NCBI GenBank assembly: GCA_021613535.1
Contig: CP075497.1
Coordinates: forward strand, 7,502,001-7,566,000
Origin: Adineta vaga
Lineage: Eukaryota; Rotifera
DNA: 64,000 nucleotides
Reading direction: 5' to 3'
The notes below the pieces were generated by a model. It searched no databases, was not told where the DNA came from, and saw only the letters and a program-made list of their open reading frames with translations. Below, in pieces: positions 20,436 through 31,892 of this stretch; the stretch's first letter is position 1, and each line of letters opens with the position of its first letter. A program made the position numbers and the translations under genes.

Positions 20436-22995
20436 ATGCAGAAGGATTCTCCTGAGAATTCAACTGATCCAATTTATGAAACAATCGATCATCCACCCTT
20501 ATGTGATTCAAAAAATAAATCAACAACATCATCGTCATCGTCGGCAAATACATTTTTTAGTAAAACAAAAGATAAATTTGTTACAGCAGTTAATAAACTA
20601 GTCGATAATTATGGTAATTTACCTAAGAAACAAACCTATATGAATACACCTCAAACGCGATCAAATAATCATCATAATAATAATAATAATCACCATCATA
20701 ATGAACAAATAGTACCATTATCAGCTATAGAACATAAACCAACAAATACGAAACGTCAAGCACCATTGGCTGAACATATCCTTCGTCGACAAGAAGAAAC
20801 ACGTCCAAGTAATCATCAACCATCTGATGTGACATATGAAAATACAACGAATGTTCTTCCAACACCGGTAACGCATCGATCATCGACATCGTCATCAACA
20901 ACAACATCCGCAAAAAATACTGTAATTTTTACTTAATGAGGCGTGTCCTCATCTATAAAAAGTCGTCATTTTATTTCTTCCTCATTCAATATTTTTTCTT
21001 TAGCAACCTTCATCACCAAATAAACGACAATTACGTCCTGTTGCTTACAAAGATCGACAGAAAACGTTAACAAAAATGGGTACAGCAAAAACAAACGTAA
21101 ATCAAAATGTTTTCAATGGTGTTACTATTGAAGATGTTGATGAAAGTACAACCGCAGATGAAGCCAATAATGAAGATGAATATGATTCATTTAGTGACGA
21201 AGCTGCAGAAGGTTTACAAACGGCTATTCTTCGAGAACGAAAGAAAAAAAAGGCAACAACAGTAACAAATGTGAATACAGGAACGATATTAAAAAAATTA
21301 CCACGTGATTATCAACCCAAAAAATCAGCACCTTATCGTTTTGATCGTGAGTCATTGAAGCGACAGCAACAAAGTTATGTCACAGCTGAGGAAGATCTCT
21401 ATGAGAATGATCGACAACGTGATGATCTCAATCGTGATGATGATATCTATTTATCAACATCTGATATTGTTCAACGAGATCGAAAACAACTTCAATTATT
21501 TGTTAATGGTCGAACAAATAATAAATCTCAAACATCATCAACATCTTCATCAACACAACTACAAGAGCGTAAAACGTCGGTACCAAAGGTCACATCAACA
21601 ACATCGAACAATAATGATCGACAATCATTTTTAATTGACAAAGATGCTGTTTTGGAAGTGTTAGGTCATAATATTGCTCAACGTGATCGTCATATATTAA
21701 TGAAAGTTCTTAAACAAGAAGATTTAGTTTCTAAAGAATGGCAACGTTTACTATTTCTTTTGGATGAATATGTTAATAATCCAAAGAAAGAAAAGAAAGA
21801 ACGTGGTCTCTATGCATTGACATTAATGGAAAATCTCGATCGACTTGGTTATGATATGTTAGAAATACAATCGACTGGTCCAAATCATTTCAAAGCTATT
21901 GCTAAATCAATTCTATTAATTATTGAAATCAATGATTGGTTTAGTGATCATATCTGTCGAGTATTACATTTAAATGGACCCAATGATCCTCGTATGGTAC
22001 GTCATTTAAGAAAATTATGTTTAAGAGAATGGGTCAGAAATGCGGATGAATATCGAACATTATTTGCACAACAGAATAATACACAACAACAGCAACAACA
22101 ACAACAGCAACAGCAGCAGCAGCAGCAGCAACAACAACAACAACAACAACGTATAACATTAGATTTAAGTCGAGAAATTGAACGATTTAGATCAGACGAT
22201 TATTATCGTTCTGATATGTGTGCTTTAGTCAATCAAGCTTTAGCAACAGGATTGGCCATACCAATTCATGTTGTTCGAGCCGTACGTGAACCAAATAATT
22301 CATTAGATATTTTTGTACCAATGCGTGGTATAGCACGTCCTGGTTTAGCTATTGTATTAATCGCCGGTCATTCAAATACTGGAGATGGACATTATGATGT
22401 CGCTGTACTCAAAGGACACCCTCAAACGTTACGTAAACATCGAAATGTTACATTTGATGATAAACCTGAAGTTCGTTCGTTTGAAACAAATACTGATGAG
22501 CAATCCCAAACAGCTTTGAAAACCATCGCACTCAATAATAATTCTACTATGCCTCCACCTTCACAACAGCAGCCACCTCAACCACAACCACCAGCAATGA
22601 TGAATCCTGCTTTGATGGCTGCACATCAAGCTCAATTTTTCGGTAATCCCTTTATGTATCCACCATATGCATTTGCAGCCCCTCCACCGCCTCCTCCTCC
22701 TCAACAACAACAACAACCACAACAACAACCGGCTCCAGGTTCCCCTTCACTTCATCGAGGTGCAAATAATAATATGAGTAATAATAATAATCAATCAAAA
22801 GCAAATATCTCCGGTAATTCTAATTCTACAACACCTCCAACATCAATGATGTTACAACCACCAATTCCATTTCTTCAAATGCAACAAGCACAACCAGCAT
22901 TTGTTTATACTCCAATGATTCATACAGCTCCACAACAAGCACCACCTAATGCAGGTGCAGCATTCTTTTATACACCTGCAAATTATCCCATGTGA
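20436..22995 (+). CDS. large poly-Q protein with helical domain and OTU-like tail
   Basis: Two exons (20436-20921, 21004-22995) give 825 residues. Order: a Ser/Asn/His-rich N-terminus; an acidic patch; a conserved-looking helical domain at about residues 360-500 (WQRLLFLLDEYV, GLYALTLMENLDRLGYD, RHLRKLCLREWVRNADEY); a glutamine run encoded at about 22083-22150; then a segment of about 90 residues (SREIERFRSDDYY to GDGHYDVAVLKG) whose GHYDVAVL ending is like the histidine-bearing strand of OTU proteases; and a Pro/Gln/Asn-rich tail. I do not recognise the helical domain. The start at 20436 is the first ATG after a strong acceptor-like TTTAG; if that acceptor is used for cis-splicing, this is the 3' part of the preceding OTU-like gene. 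Confidence 0.65.
22083..22150 (+). repeat. CAA/CAG glutamine tract
   Basis: Mixed CAA and CAG codons encode more than 20 consecutive glutamines inside the preceding gene, between its helical domain and its OTU-like tail. Confidence 0.9.
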
Positions 22996-23745
22996 CTTTT
23001 CTGATTTGATATTTTAAAAAATACAAATTTATATTGTTTTTTTTCTCTTTTAATAATGTCAAAATAAAGAAGCAAAAAAGTATACTGATCGACTAAAAAC
23101 ATATCTTGATAATTTGATTTGTTCTCAATTATTTCAATGTCATTTATGACACAATCGACAAAACAACAAATGAAATCATTTGTTTGTGAGGCGTATCCTT
23201 GTCGACGTTATTGAATCTAACACATAGCCAATTATTTTTCGTCTCAATATTAACTGGAAAAGATGCAATTGTTTCAATTAAAATTAAAGGTGAGACTGTA
23301 AACGTACTTTATACTCGACATATATTTACTCCCAAACATCAATTTCCGATCATAGAACATCATAATTAGATGAAAATAAGTCTATTGTCAATGTTAACAA
23401 TATATCAATTTCTATACTACATGTCTTTGATTTTACTTTGTTTTTGTTTTCATTGTTCTTGATGAAAAATTATAAGTGTACGATTAAATTCATTTCTTCT
23501 TTGTTTTATATTTTGCAGGAAACTGAACATAGATTTATACTCCTATGAATTTGGTTGTTATGTATTTTTCGTTCATCCACAGAAACAGAGAAAAATAATT
23601 CTCTATCAGAGTGTAATTGCACCACCACGGCAATACTTCATGACGCACATGTATGTGTAAATATTTTTATATATTACGATTACTCATTGTGAGATGGGAG
23701 TATAACATTATTCTGTTTATGATATTTATTTTATTATATTCATAG
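22996..23745. other. intergenic region
   Basis: 750 bp, AT-rich, no supported gene. It contains an AATAAA near 23063, close after the preceding stop codon, and ends in TTCATAG directly before the ATG of the DUF3605-like gene. Confidence 0.55.
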
Positions 23746-24315
23746 ATGATTCGTCAAAATATATCATCTAGTTTAGAATCGATGCAAGAACTTCATCTCA
23801 AATATGGTTGGATACCAGGTGCTGAAAGTATTCGACCGGACGCTGAAATACGTGAAAAAAAAGAGAATTATATAAAAAATATGTTAACACGTTATGCTAG
23901 TCTTCAAGACTTTGTTTTACATAAATTTTTTGGATTGAAACCCGTTGTGGAAGGGAATTGGACGAATTCCAAATTACATGTTCCTATTGCGGAAATTACT
24001 GCTGCTCGAACTGCTGAAATAAAAGATTCAAATCGTCATCCATTTCGTTTAGTACCTAATCTCTTTTCTTATCGTGTTCCTGCAGGTACAAATCATTATG
24101 TTATTTGGTTTCTTTTAAATGGAGATGAAACTATTGATCCAATTACAAAGTCTCCATTGACTAACGATGAGATTACTTTAAGTATTGAAGAAGCATTACA
24201 ACAATTACTTGGCCCTACGAAAGATCAATTCTCGTTTGTTTGGTATCTCAATCCAAAACCAACTATTGTCTCAGATGTTTTATATCATGTACAAGTCTTT
24301 TGGATATCTGGTTGA
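23746..24315 (+). CDS. DUF3605-like protein
   Basis: Intronless frame of 189 residues. Features match the family of uncharacterised proteins called DUF3605 as I remember it: a charged helical N-terminus with YASLQDFV; a middle section with NLFSYRVPAGTNHYVIWFL; a helix ITLSIEEALQQLLG; and an aromatic end FVWYLNPKPT followed by YHVQVFW. The family is best known from fungi and its function is unknown. No signal peptide or membrane segment is seen. TTCATAG immediately precedes the ATG, so the message may be trans-spliced there or have an upstream non-coding exon. An intronless fungal-type gene fits the horizontal transfer common in bdelloids, but this is inference. Confidence 0.6.
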   Translation: MIRQNISSSLESMQELHLKYGWIPGAESIRPDAEIREKKENYIKNMLTRYASLQDFVLHKFFGLKPVVEGNWTNSKLHVPIAEITAARTAEIKDSNRHPFRLVPNLFSYRVPAGTNHYVIWFLLNGDETIDPITKSPLTNDEITLSIEEALQQLLGPTKDQFSFVWYLNPKPTIVSDVLYHVQVFWISG

Positions 24316-24642
24316 TTAAGATCAGCATAAGAATGAACTATGACTTTTCTTTATTATGTATAAGTGTTCTATAATAAATCGTAATTCAATATATTTGATC
24401 TTTTTGAACTTCGTGATTTTGTATGAGTACAAAGCTCTCGACATATTTGAGACAGATATTCAACATGAATGTATAAAATAAAAATCCTTGAAGGACGTCA
24501 TTCAACCGTAACTTGCGCATGTACAGGCACAGAGTACACATTAATATAGCAAAGATATTGTATTTATTATATCATTTTTTGTTTTTCTTGACTGAATTAT
24601 CTCTGTACATTTGTCAACAACAAGTAATATTCCATCGTCATT
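24316..24642. other. intergenic region
   Basis: 327 bp with AATAAA-like signals near 24371 and 24477. No gene seen; this serves as terminator of the DUF3605-like gene and promoter of the next. Confidence 0.5.
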
Positions 24643-25365
24643 ATGATAATCTATCTTCTTTCTGCTCCGGGTGATTTTGCTTCTGCACTCATGTATGCAT
24701 TCAATCAACGTTCAGATACATTGGTTATGGATGAACCTTTCTATGGCATATGGTTGAAAAATAATGGTAAAAAACAAGCATTTTATGATGAAGTTATGTT
24801 ACGAATGGAATGTGATGATGCAAATAAAATACATGATGAAATTGAAAATAGCGAAAAAATAAAAGGAAATATTTTTGTAAAAAATACAATGAATACCGTA
24901 CCACATATGAATGAACATCGTTTATTGAAGTATCATCCTATACTTCTTATTCATGATCCAGCTGAAACAATTGTATCCCATGGTATAATAGAACCAGCAT
25001 TAACTACTCGAGATCTGTTTCTAGAAGATCAAGTTAGAATGTATGATTGGTTGAAGGAAAAAATAAAAGAAGATCCCATTGTTATTAATAGCAATGAATT
25101 GAAGATAGATGGTGCAGCAATTCTACAAAAAGTGTGCAAAATACTAAATTTATCATATACAGATGAAATGTTATCGTGGCCATCGGGTCCAAAATCTATC
25201 GATGGTTTTTGGACTCAATTTTCAAACAATAAAGTTCATGCTTCAACTGGATTTCAGTCATTATCTTCAATACAAATTACGCGAGAAGACCTTCCAAAAA
25301 ACATGATTACAATTTACAATGCAGTATTACCTCATTATGAAAAACTTCTATCTCATTGTATCTAA
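24643..25365 (+). CDS. sulfotransferase-like P-loop protein
   Basis: Intronless frame of 240 residues. It resembles the sulfotransferase-like family often labelled branched-chain aminotransferase-like: an N-terminal strand and loop, then RSDTLVMDEPFYGIWL, NIFVKNTMN, LLIHDPAETIVSH and a C-terminal basic/aromatic region SIDGFWTQF. In true family members the first loop reads like PRSxST and binds the phosphate of PAPS; here it reads SAPGDFASAL, so the binding loop is altered and activity is doubtful. The DEPFY motif is well kept. No signal peptide is predicted. It could be a bacterial-type acquisition, since it lacks introns like its left neighbour. Confidence 0.6.
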   Translation: MIIYLLSAPGDFASALMYAFNQRSDTLVMDEPFYGIWLKNNGKKQAFYDEVMLRMECDDANKIHDEIENSEKIKGNIFVKNTMNTVPHMNEHRLLKYHPILLIHDPAETIVSHGIIEPALTTRDLFLEDQVRMYDWLKEKIKEDPIVINSNELKIDGAAILQKVCKILNLSYTDEMLSWPSGPKSIDGFWTQFSNNKVHASTGFQSLSSIQITREDLPKNMITIYNAVLPHYEKLLSHCI

Positions 25366-26149
25366 CTACACCATTGTGTTTAGTCTTACATAAAAGTTAA
25401 TTATTTACTTCATATAATATATGTATATATTTTTCATACTCGTGCAATAGAGTGGTTGAAGCAGTTGTCAGCAATTTAATCTGCATTAATTTCATATCTT
25501 AAGAAGACAATACGCAAATATGGTGGTGTTTTTGACCTTTACAATTTTATAAGATGCGAGCAAAGAATATTTTTCTCTGAATTCTTATCGTAAAAATATC
25601 TCGAACTAAATGTTGATACACTTGTTTTTTCATTGTTGGATGAAAAAAATGGCGTTCGTTTTTTTATCTTTCCTCTTTTTTCCAACATAGAATAAGACGT
25701 CATTGCACAAACGTATCACACTGATGGTAGATTTTTTCTTCCAACATCCTTTTTTCAGTCTGTGTATACATTTTCTAACACGTGTCTACATAGTTTGAAT
25801 AAATACTTGCTTTCAAATTTGTCACAGTTAGAAAATTTTCAAATACCAATAGAAAGGTAAAAAAATATGTCAGAATAGCAGACAATCATTTTGTGTTTTT
25901 TGAGGAATATAAATTGAGGCTTTTCATCGGCACATTACTAACCAATTTTGGTCGGTTGTGAATTTGGTTTTGATACTGTTTAAAAAGATGGCTTTTAGAT
26001 ATGACTTCTGTCATAGCTTGCCTTAGAGTCGTATTTATATAGTCTCGAATTTTGTACGTAGACAAATATCTATATGCTGTATACTGTCAACTTGAAATTT
26101 ATTCTATGATTGCTTAAGTATTTCTAGATTAAACTCAGATATCTGTTGT
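25366..26149. other. intergenic region
   Basis: 784 bp, AT-rich, no supported gene. The last about 40 bp (26110-26149) are shared with the region upstream of the second GTPase copy at 31853-31892. Confidence 0.6.
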
Positions 26150-29100
26150 ATGTCTATTACATCGGGATATTTACCTACATGCAATCCAAATATTGTTCCT
26201 CATGTAGCTAACACATCATATCCATTCACACCACGCCGAGCAGCTGATACAACTGGTCGCTTTGGTTTACTTTATGATGCATCTTGTGATAAAATGCTTC
26301 ACAGTTCATATACAAATCTTCGCAAAATAACAGTACAATCATCACAGAAGCCACAATGCTATACAAAAACGTGCACAACAGATCAAACTCGTAATCTTTT
26401 AAAATGGTACAATATATATTCTGAATTAAGACTGAGTATTGCATTAGAAATGCTTCCAGCGGTCGGCGTAGGTGCATTGAATAACTATTCTTATCCAATC
26501 AATAAATACACTCGCTTTATCTGCTACAATTATATTAGTCACACAGAATATTTATCAAATGAAGACTTTCTTGTCAGAAATACAACAGCACCATCGTATC
26601 TGGATCCCCTCGCTACACATATTATTGTTCTAGTTAACTGGAGTATTACAGCAGTTGCCATCATACAATTACCACCTGAAGACGAGTTAGTTAAAGATAT
26701 CGATCTTGCTACGGATAAACTATGTTCAATCTTAAGTCATGATCAAGCACCTTCAAAACTTTCAGCTGATGAAGAATTTTATCTTAAAAAGATCATTTCA
26801 ACAAAAATATTTTCCAACATTGATCAACTTTCTGAAGTCAATTCAATCATTGATTTTTACAATACTATTCTTCGCTTTGAGAATAAGGTCAATATTCACA
26901 AACCCTATAACTATAATCTTTGTTATCTTGAACATTTTTTTGATCGCACAAGCGGGCTACAGTTCAGGTCCAAAGAGTTGATATCTACTTGCAGACGTGA
27001 ACTTGAATGTTATCTTATTCAGTTATCAATCGATTTCAAATCACTTAGAACAAAAATCAAACAAGACTATCCAAATATAGAAGGAACTCGGACGCATCAA
27101 CTGAATCATGTTTGCACTGTATGGTCCGATTTCGAGAAGCTATACAGACATAGAATCGAACAACTGCGAGACTTAGTGATCAAAGTACGGCAACGTAATG
27201 TCGAAGATGATCACATTCATCACGCATTAAATGACAATATAGGCTACGTACTACAGAAGCAAATAGAAGAACTAGGTTCCTGTTTAGGCAAGTTACGGGA
27301 GAAAGAAGCATTTATTGATGATTTGTTACAAAAACACATCGAATATCGAGATGCAGCCGATTACAACATAAGCAGCAAGGATGATCAAGAATCAGTTAGA
27401 CATAAACTGAACGTAGGTCTGAATCGTGAAACAATTATTTGTTCTACTGATCGACTCTACAAAGAGAAGTATTCTGAGTGGCGTAATCTGGCCTCACAAC
27501 TACTGAAAGAACGTGATCAGAACTCTCAATTGCAGCTCGTCTATGTTGATTTCACTGATTGTTCATATGCATTGTGTAATTTTCTTGTCTTTCCTTCCAT
27601 ACGAACGAACGACAATGCCAAGCAACCACTGTCGTTATCGACAACATCATCTTCAGCATCATCACAGCCAAGAATGACTACACCGTCATCAAATAAATCA
27701 CCATCGACACCCACAATATCATCTGACCAACCAAAGTCAACAACAACAACAACAACAGCAGATGAACCATCATCAAAGCCACAGCAAAGCGATGATCAGA
27801 TTAAAAATATTCTTCTCGTTGGCGAATCTGGAGTAGGAAAATCGACTTTCATCAATGCACTAGTCAACTATCTTCGCTTTGATTCACTCGAACAAGCTCG
27901 CAAGAAACCTATTGTTCTCATGCCTGTTTCATTTATCATGACAGTTGATGACAATTTTACCGAACAACACATCAAACTCGATGGAGAAGACAATGTTAGT
28001 AGTGAAGATTTTAGTGATTGTGGTCTATCTGTTACTCAACATTGCAAATCATACCTCATAACTCTTCCCACTGGACTAGGTTCAAAAAGAAAAGTACGCA
28101 TCATCGACACTCCTGGCATTGGAGATGTTCGTGGTCTAGCACAAGATGATGCTAACATGCAACATATTCTTTCATTTGTGAACAATCTAACGCATCTGAA
28201 TGCTATTTGCATTTTGATGAAACCAAATACCACTCGACTGAACGTATTCTTTCGTGAATGCTTTTTGCAGTTGTATGATTTTCTTGGCGATGATGCTCGT
28301 GAAAAGATCCTCTTCTGCTTCACAAATGCAAGGTCAACATTCTATACACCAGGAAATACAGCTCCTCTGCTGAAACAATTGCTACAATCATTACCAGGAA
28401 AACAAATACCTTTCACAAAACAGAATACATTTTGCTATGATAGCGAATCATTTCGCTATCTCGTCGCAGTAGAAAGTGGAATACAATTTGACAATGATCA
28501 GAAACAAGAGTACACAGAGAGCTGGAAGAGATCGTCCGGTGAGGCAGAACGTTTGCTCGATCATATTTGCAACCTCATGACAACACCCGTTAGTCCTGGT
28601 ACTATCAAATCAGTCAAACATGCTCATGTTGATATCAATCACATGATACGTCCTCTGTTGGAAACAATACGAAATACTCTTCGAAATATCATTTTACAAT
28701 CAGATCGATCTTGTAAAAATGCAATCGAACTATGTCCCAGATTGATTAAGATAAGCACTGCCATCTGTTCAAAATGTACACGGTCACTTCGTCCACTCGA
28801 TAACTTTTGGATCTTTGCTGATAATTTGCACGTCTCCTATAACAGATGTCGGACGTGTGATTGTGATGCAGATCATCACTTTCCGATCGATTATGAACTT
28901 GAATACAAGCTTTGTCAACAAGATGCTAACAACACTGAACGTGATATGCTAAGAACAGTAGATGAACTTTGTGAGACAAGTGCAGAATTTAGTTTCTTTC
29001 TTTTGAAAGATGTTGAATCGTCTCGTCAAGATCCATTTTTGTTAGGATTCAAGAGAATGATCAAGGAAGAGGCTGATATCTGCGCTGAAAAGGAAGAAAA

Positions 29101-29322
29101 TACTCTAAATACCAAGCTTCGAGATGCACTTGAAGAAATCAAAAAGAAGTATGAAGACAGAAAGCTGAAATTGAAGGCGGAGAATGCGGAACTATCTGTG
29201 GCTGACATATATAGTAAAATGGAGAATATAAACAGAAATAAAATGGTGGCGTCACAAATGGCTGCTATGCAACAATGGCAAAAATATATGATAAGACACT
29301 ATGAATACAGATTGACAGTTTG
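26110..29322 (+). repeat. tandem gene duplication, unit 1
   Basis: This segment, comprising 40 bp of leader plus the whole reading frame, is repeated at 31853-35044. Sequence similarity starts at TTGCTTAAG (26110) against TTGTTTAAG (31853) and stops right after the stop codons, beyond which the two diverge completely. Confidence 0.9.
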
Positions 29323-29323
29323 A
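26150..29323 (+). CDS. SNTX-like N-domain / P-loop GTPase, copy 1
   Basis: Intronless frame of 1057 residues. The N-terminus contains DTTGRFGLLYDASCDKML, which resembles the start of the stonustoxin-type MACPF/CDC-like domain found in fish and other eukaryotic proteins (LGRPFxLGMLYD pattern); no membrane-attack activity can be claimed. Residues about 280-480 are helical. A Ser/Thr/Pro-rich linker (about 490-545) leads to a GTPase domain: Walker A GESGVGKST (about 558-566), G3 DTPG (about 652-655) and a likely G4 FTNARS. A zinc-ribbon-like cysteine set (CSKC near 872, CRTCDC near 905) and a C-terminal coiled coil follow. The overall design is that of large immune-type GTPases, which is inference. 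A near-identical paralogue lies 2.6 kb downstream. Confidence 0.75.
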   Translation: MSITSGYLPTCNPNIVPHVANTSYPFTPRRAADTTGRFGLLYDASCDKMLHSSYTNLRKITVQSSQKPQCYTKTCTTDQTRNLLKWYNIYSELRLSIALEMLPAVGVGALNNYSYPINKYTRFICYNYISHTEYLSNEDFLVRNTTAPSYLDPLATHIIVLVNWSITAVAIIQLPPEDELVKDIDLATDKLCSILSHDQAPSKLSADEEFYLKKIISTKIFSNIDQLSEVNSIIDFYNTILRFENKVNIHKPYNYNLCYLEHFFDRTSGLQFRSKELISTCRRELECYLIQLSIDFKSLRTKIKQDYPNIEGTRTHQLNHVCTVWSDFEKLYRHRIEQLRDLVIKVRQRNVEDDHIHHALNDNIGYVLQKQIEELGSCLGKLREKEAFIDDLLQKHIEYRDAADYNISSKDDQESVRHKLNVGLNRETIICSTDRLYKEKYSEWRNLASQLLKERDQNSQLQLVYVDFTDCSYALCNFLVFPSIRTNDNAKQPLSLSTTSSSASSQPRMTTPSSNKSPSTPTISSDQPKSTTTTTTADEPSSKPQQSDDQIKNILLVGESGVGKSTFINALVNYLRFDSLEQARKKPIVLMPVSFIMTVDDNFTEQHIKLDGEDNVSSEDFSDCGLSVTQHCKSYLITLPTGLGSKRKVRIIDTPGIGDVRGLAQDDANMQHILSFVNNLTHLNAICILMKPNTTRLNVFFRECFLQLYDFLGDDAREKILFCFTNARSTFYTPGNTAPLLKQLLQSLPGKQIPFTKQNTFCYDSESFRYLVAVESGIQFDNDQKQEYTESWKRSSGEAERLLDHICNLMTTPVSPGTIKSVKHAHVDINHMIRPLLETIRNTLRNIILQSDRSCKNAIELCPRLIKISTAICSKCTRSLRPLDNFWIFADNLHVSYNRCRTCDCDADHHFPIDYELEYKLCQQDANNTERDMLRTVDELCETSAEFSFFLLKDVESSRQDPFLLGFKRMIKEEADICAEKEENTLNTKLRDALEEIKKKYEDRKLKLKAENAELSVADIYSKMENINRNKMVASQMAAMQQWQKYMIRHYEYRLTV

Positions 29324-31892
29324 AAAAGAAAATATTACATATATAAATATACTTTACATTTTTTTCGATTCCGAATCGTTAAAATAAAATGCATTGTGAA
29401 GCATATGCGTTAGTAAATTTTTTTATAGAATTTCTGAAGAAAAACATTCTTTATCATTACTCCTTTTTTTATAGAAATACATCGTCGAAAAATTGTGTAC
29501 GTTTAGCAATTATCGTGTTTTGATTGTTTCTGCCACATTTGTGTGATGAATTAATGATTATAAGGAGCGAGTGCGACTGAATTTGCATTTCTAATATATT
29601 ATATCTAGTATGATGCAACGGTTCTTCGAAAACTCCAAGTTCTTGCGAAACCAGATCAAATAAGATGTATTGAAAACAAATCAATTATTTTAGGAAAAAT
29701 AAAATATGAGTACAGAAGAATAGTTCAATTTATTGCCTCTTCTTTATTTTATGACTTTTCATGGCATATGTTGACTTCATTGATGGACAAAATACGATTT
29801 AGTGGGTTTCTTGATATAGAAGGACAACTGAATATTTTTTGTCTTACTAGTCAAATGCATAGATTAATTATATTAGAAATGACAAGATTTCCGAAAGAAA
29901 AATATCTTCCTAACTATATACGTGAATATAAAAGAATGTTAACATAATTTATTATATAAACTACTATACAAAAGAACATCAAATTATACATACTAAACAT
30001 AAATAAGCACAGAATTGTTCTAGTGAAAATCCTTTTGATAATATTTTTGTTCATTTTAAAACTAAAGTGAAAAAGTATAGGCATCATTCAAAACTAAGTT
30101 TCTTATTCTTCAATACAATACTTCTAAGAGAAGAAAGTGTTCAACGATTTTTTCTGATAAAAGAATCAAATGCTCCTCGAAGTAATTTATAGTGAAGAAG
30201 AAAAGGAGTAGAGATTCTATGCAAATCATGTGAATAGAATTTTCTATCATTTACGAATGGGAAATATTGAATGATACATTAAAGTTTGTAGTTGATAAAG
30301 AGAAAAGTGGGGAATCTCTTTCAAGAAACTATCATTTCATCGAAAACAGAGTGCGGATGAAAAATTATACAACAACTATGAGAAAAATGTGGCAAACTAA
30401 TGTGAATCTTACGATAAACCTTTCGTGTTGTAGTTAAAAAGAGTGGGTTATTTCTTTTTTTTCTTGTCAAATACTTTGTATGAATAAACTTAGTGAACAT
30501 TTCTGATAATGCTTTTTACTGCTTTTTTTACAGTTTATCAATAATTTTTGTTGACAACTTGATTTATATCTGTTCTATTCACATTGTTACGAAAATCATT
30601 TCAGCATTAATGCATTATTAGATGAAATGTAAAATATTTCGACGATAGTCACAACAAATTCTTCGAACAGAATCAATGTTTTTCCACATGCACCGAGAAT
30701 TTGGTTTCAACTCTAGAAAAGATCATATAAATTCTCTAGTAGCTATACAACGGGAATACTTAGTAAATGCAAAATATATTTCGCAAATTTTCAGTGTCAT
30801 ATATAAGAATGAATATAAGATAGTTTTCGTCAAGTTTGTAAAACTGGGTGATAGTTTTTTTAATATAAATTTCATACGAATATGTACTGGTCCATGTGCA
30901 GTTCAGATAAGATGTGAATTTAGAGAGGCAAAAGCATTTATTTTTTAAAAAGAAAGTTACCGTTCGAGTGATTCGAACTTTAATATGTTTAGCGGTATTG
31001 TGTGTGCGAATGTAAGAAAGTCCTACATTTTATGTCGCTACATATGAATAATAACATCATAGGTTTGTAACATAGTAATAAATCATTGTAACTGATTGAA
31101 TCTCTTTCGGGAAAAATGCCAAGAGTAGATGAAAATTCATATCACGAAGTTTTTCTTAGAAATCTGAACTTTGCTGTTTATAATGCTGTTTTGAACATTA
31201 GTTCATTTTTTAATTAGTTGTACAATAATGATTACACTTTAGAAGATCGGTTCGTGTCTCTAGAATGTATTAATGATTATAATACTTTAGTTTGCTTCGC
31301 ATATATTTTATATACAACATATATCAGTGACCTCTATAAATGACTCAGATTTGAATTATTATTAACAAGATCCAACGATTATAATGTAAAAGTCTGAAAA
31401 TGTGTAATGATTGATTATTTCAGATTAATTACAAATACATCGAAATATGTTGCTTGATTACCTGCCGCACGAAATGCAAGATGATCTGCCTATATGTCAG
31501 CAACTTTTCAGAAGTCAAGGACACTTATCACTATTATTGAGCATTGAAAAGTAAAGAATTCGCTCTCATTTGTAAAAAAATTTTTAACCAATATCAAAGT
31601 ACTTAATCCACATTTCAAGAATTATTTATGATTTCATCATTTCATGTTGCGATAAACAGCACCTTTCAACTTTTAGGAGAATTTGTTTTGTTACTTTCTT
31701 CCGACATGTCTTTAAGATGCTTACGAAGACACGTCAACAATAGTAAATATGTTTTTCTTTCTGTAACCCTTTAAACAGCGTGCGGTTTAAACATTCTTAC
31801 AACGTGTCTCATATCACTAACCATTTTCAAGGGAATCGTACAGAGAAATTACTTGTTTAAGTATTTCTAGATTAAACTCAGATATCTGTTGT
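29324..31892. other. spacer between the duplicated GTPase genes
   Basis: 2.6 kb, strongly AT-rich, with no convincing gene. The longest frame (30676-30948, plus strand, about 90 residues) has no recognisable features. A short perfect palindrome GTTCGA-GTGAT-TCGAAC lies at 30962-30978 but does not form part of a tRNA. The final 40 bp match the leader of copy 1. Confidence 0.6.

Noticed and set aside
30676-30948. 90-codon plus-strand frame in the GTPase spacer
   Set aside because: AT-rich composition, no recognisable domain, no splice partners; chance frame likely.
30962-30978. GTTCGA-GTGAT-TCGAAC palindrome resembling a tRNA T-arm (minus strand GTTCGAATC)
   Set aside because: No acceptor, D or anticodon stems could be paired around it on either strand.
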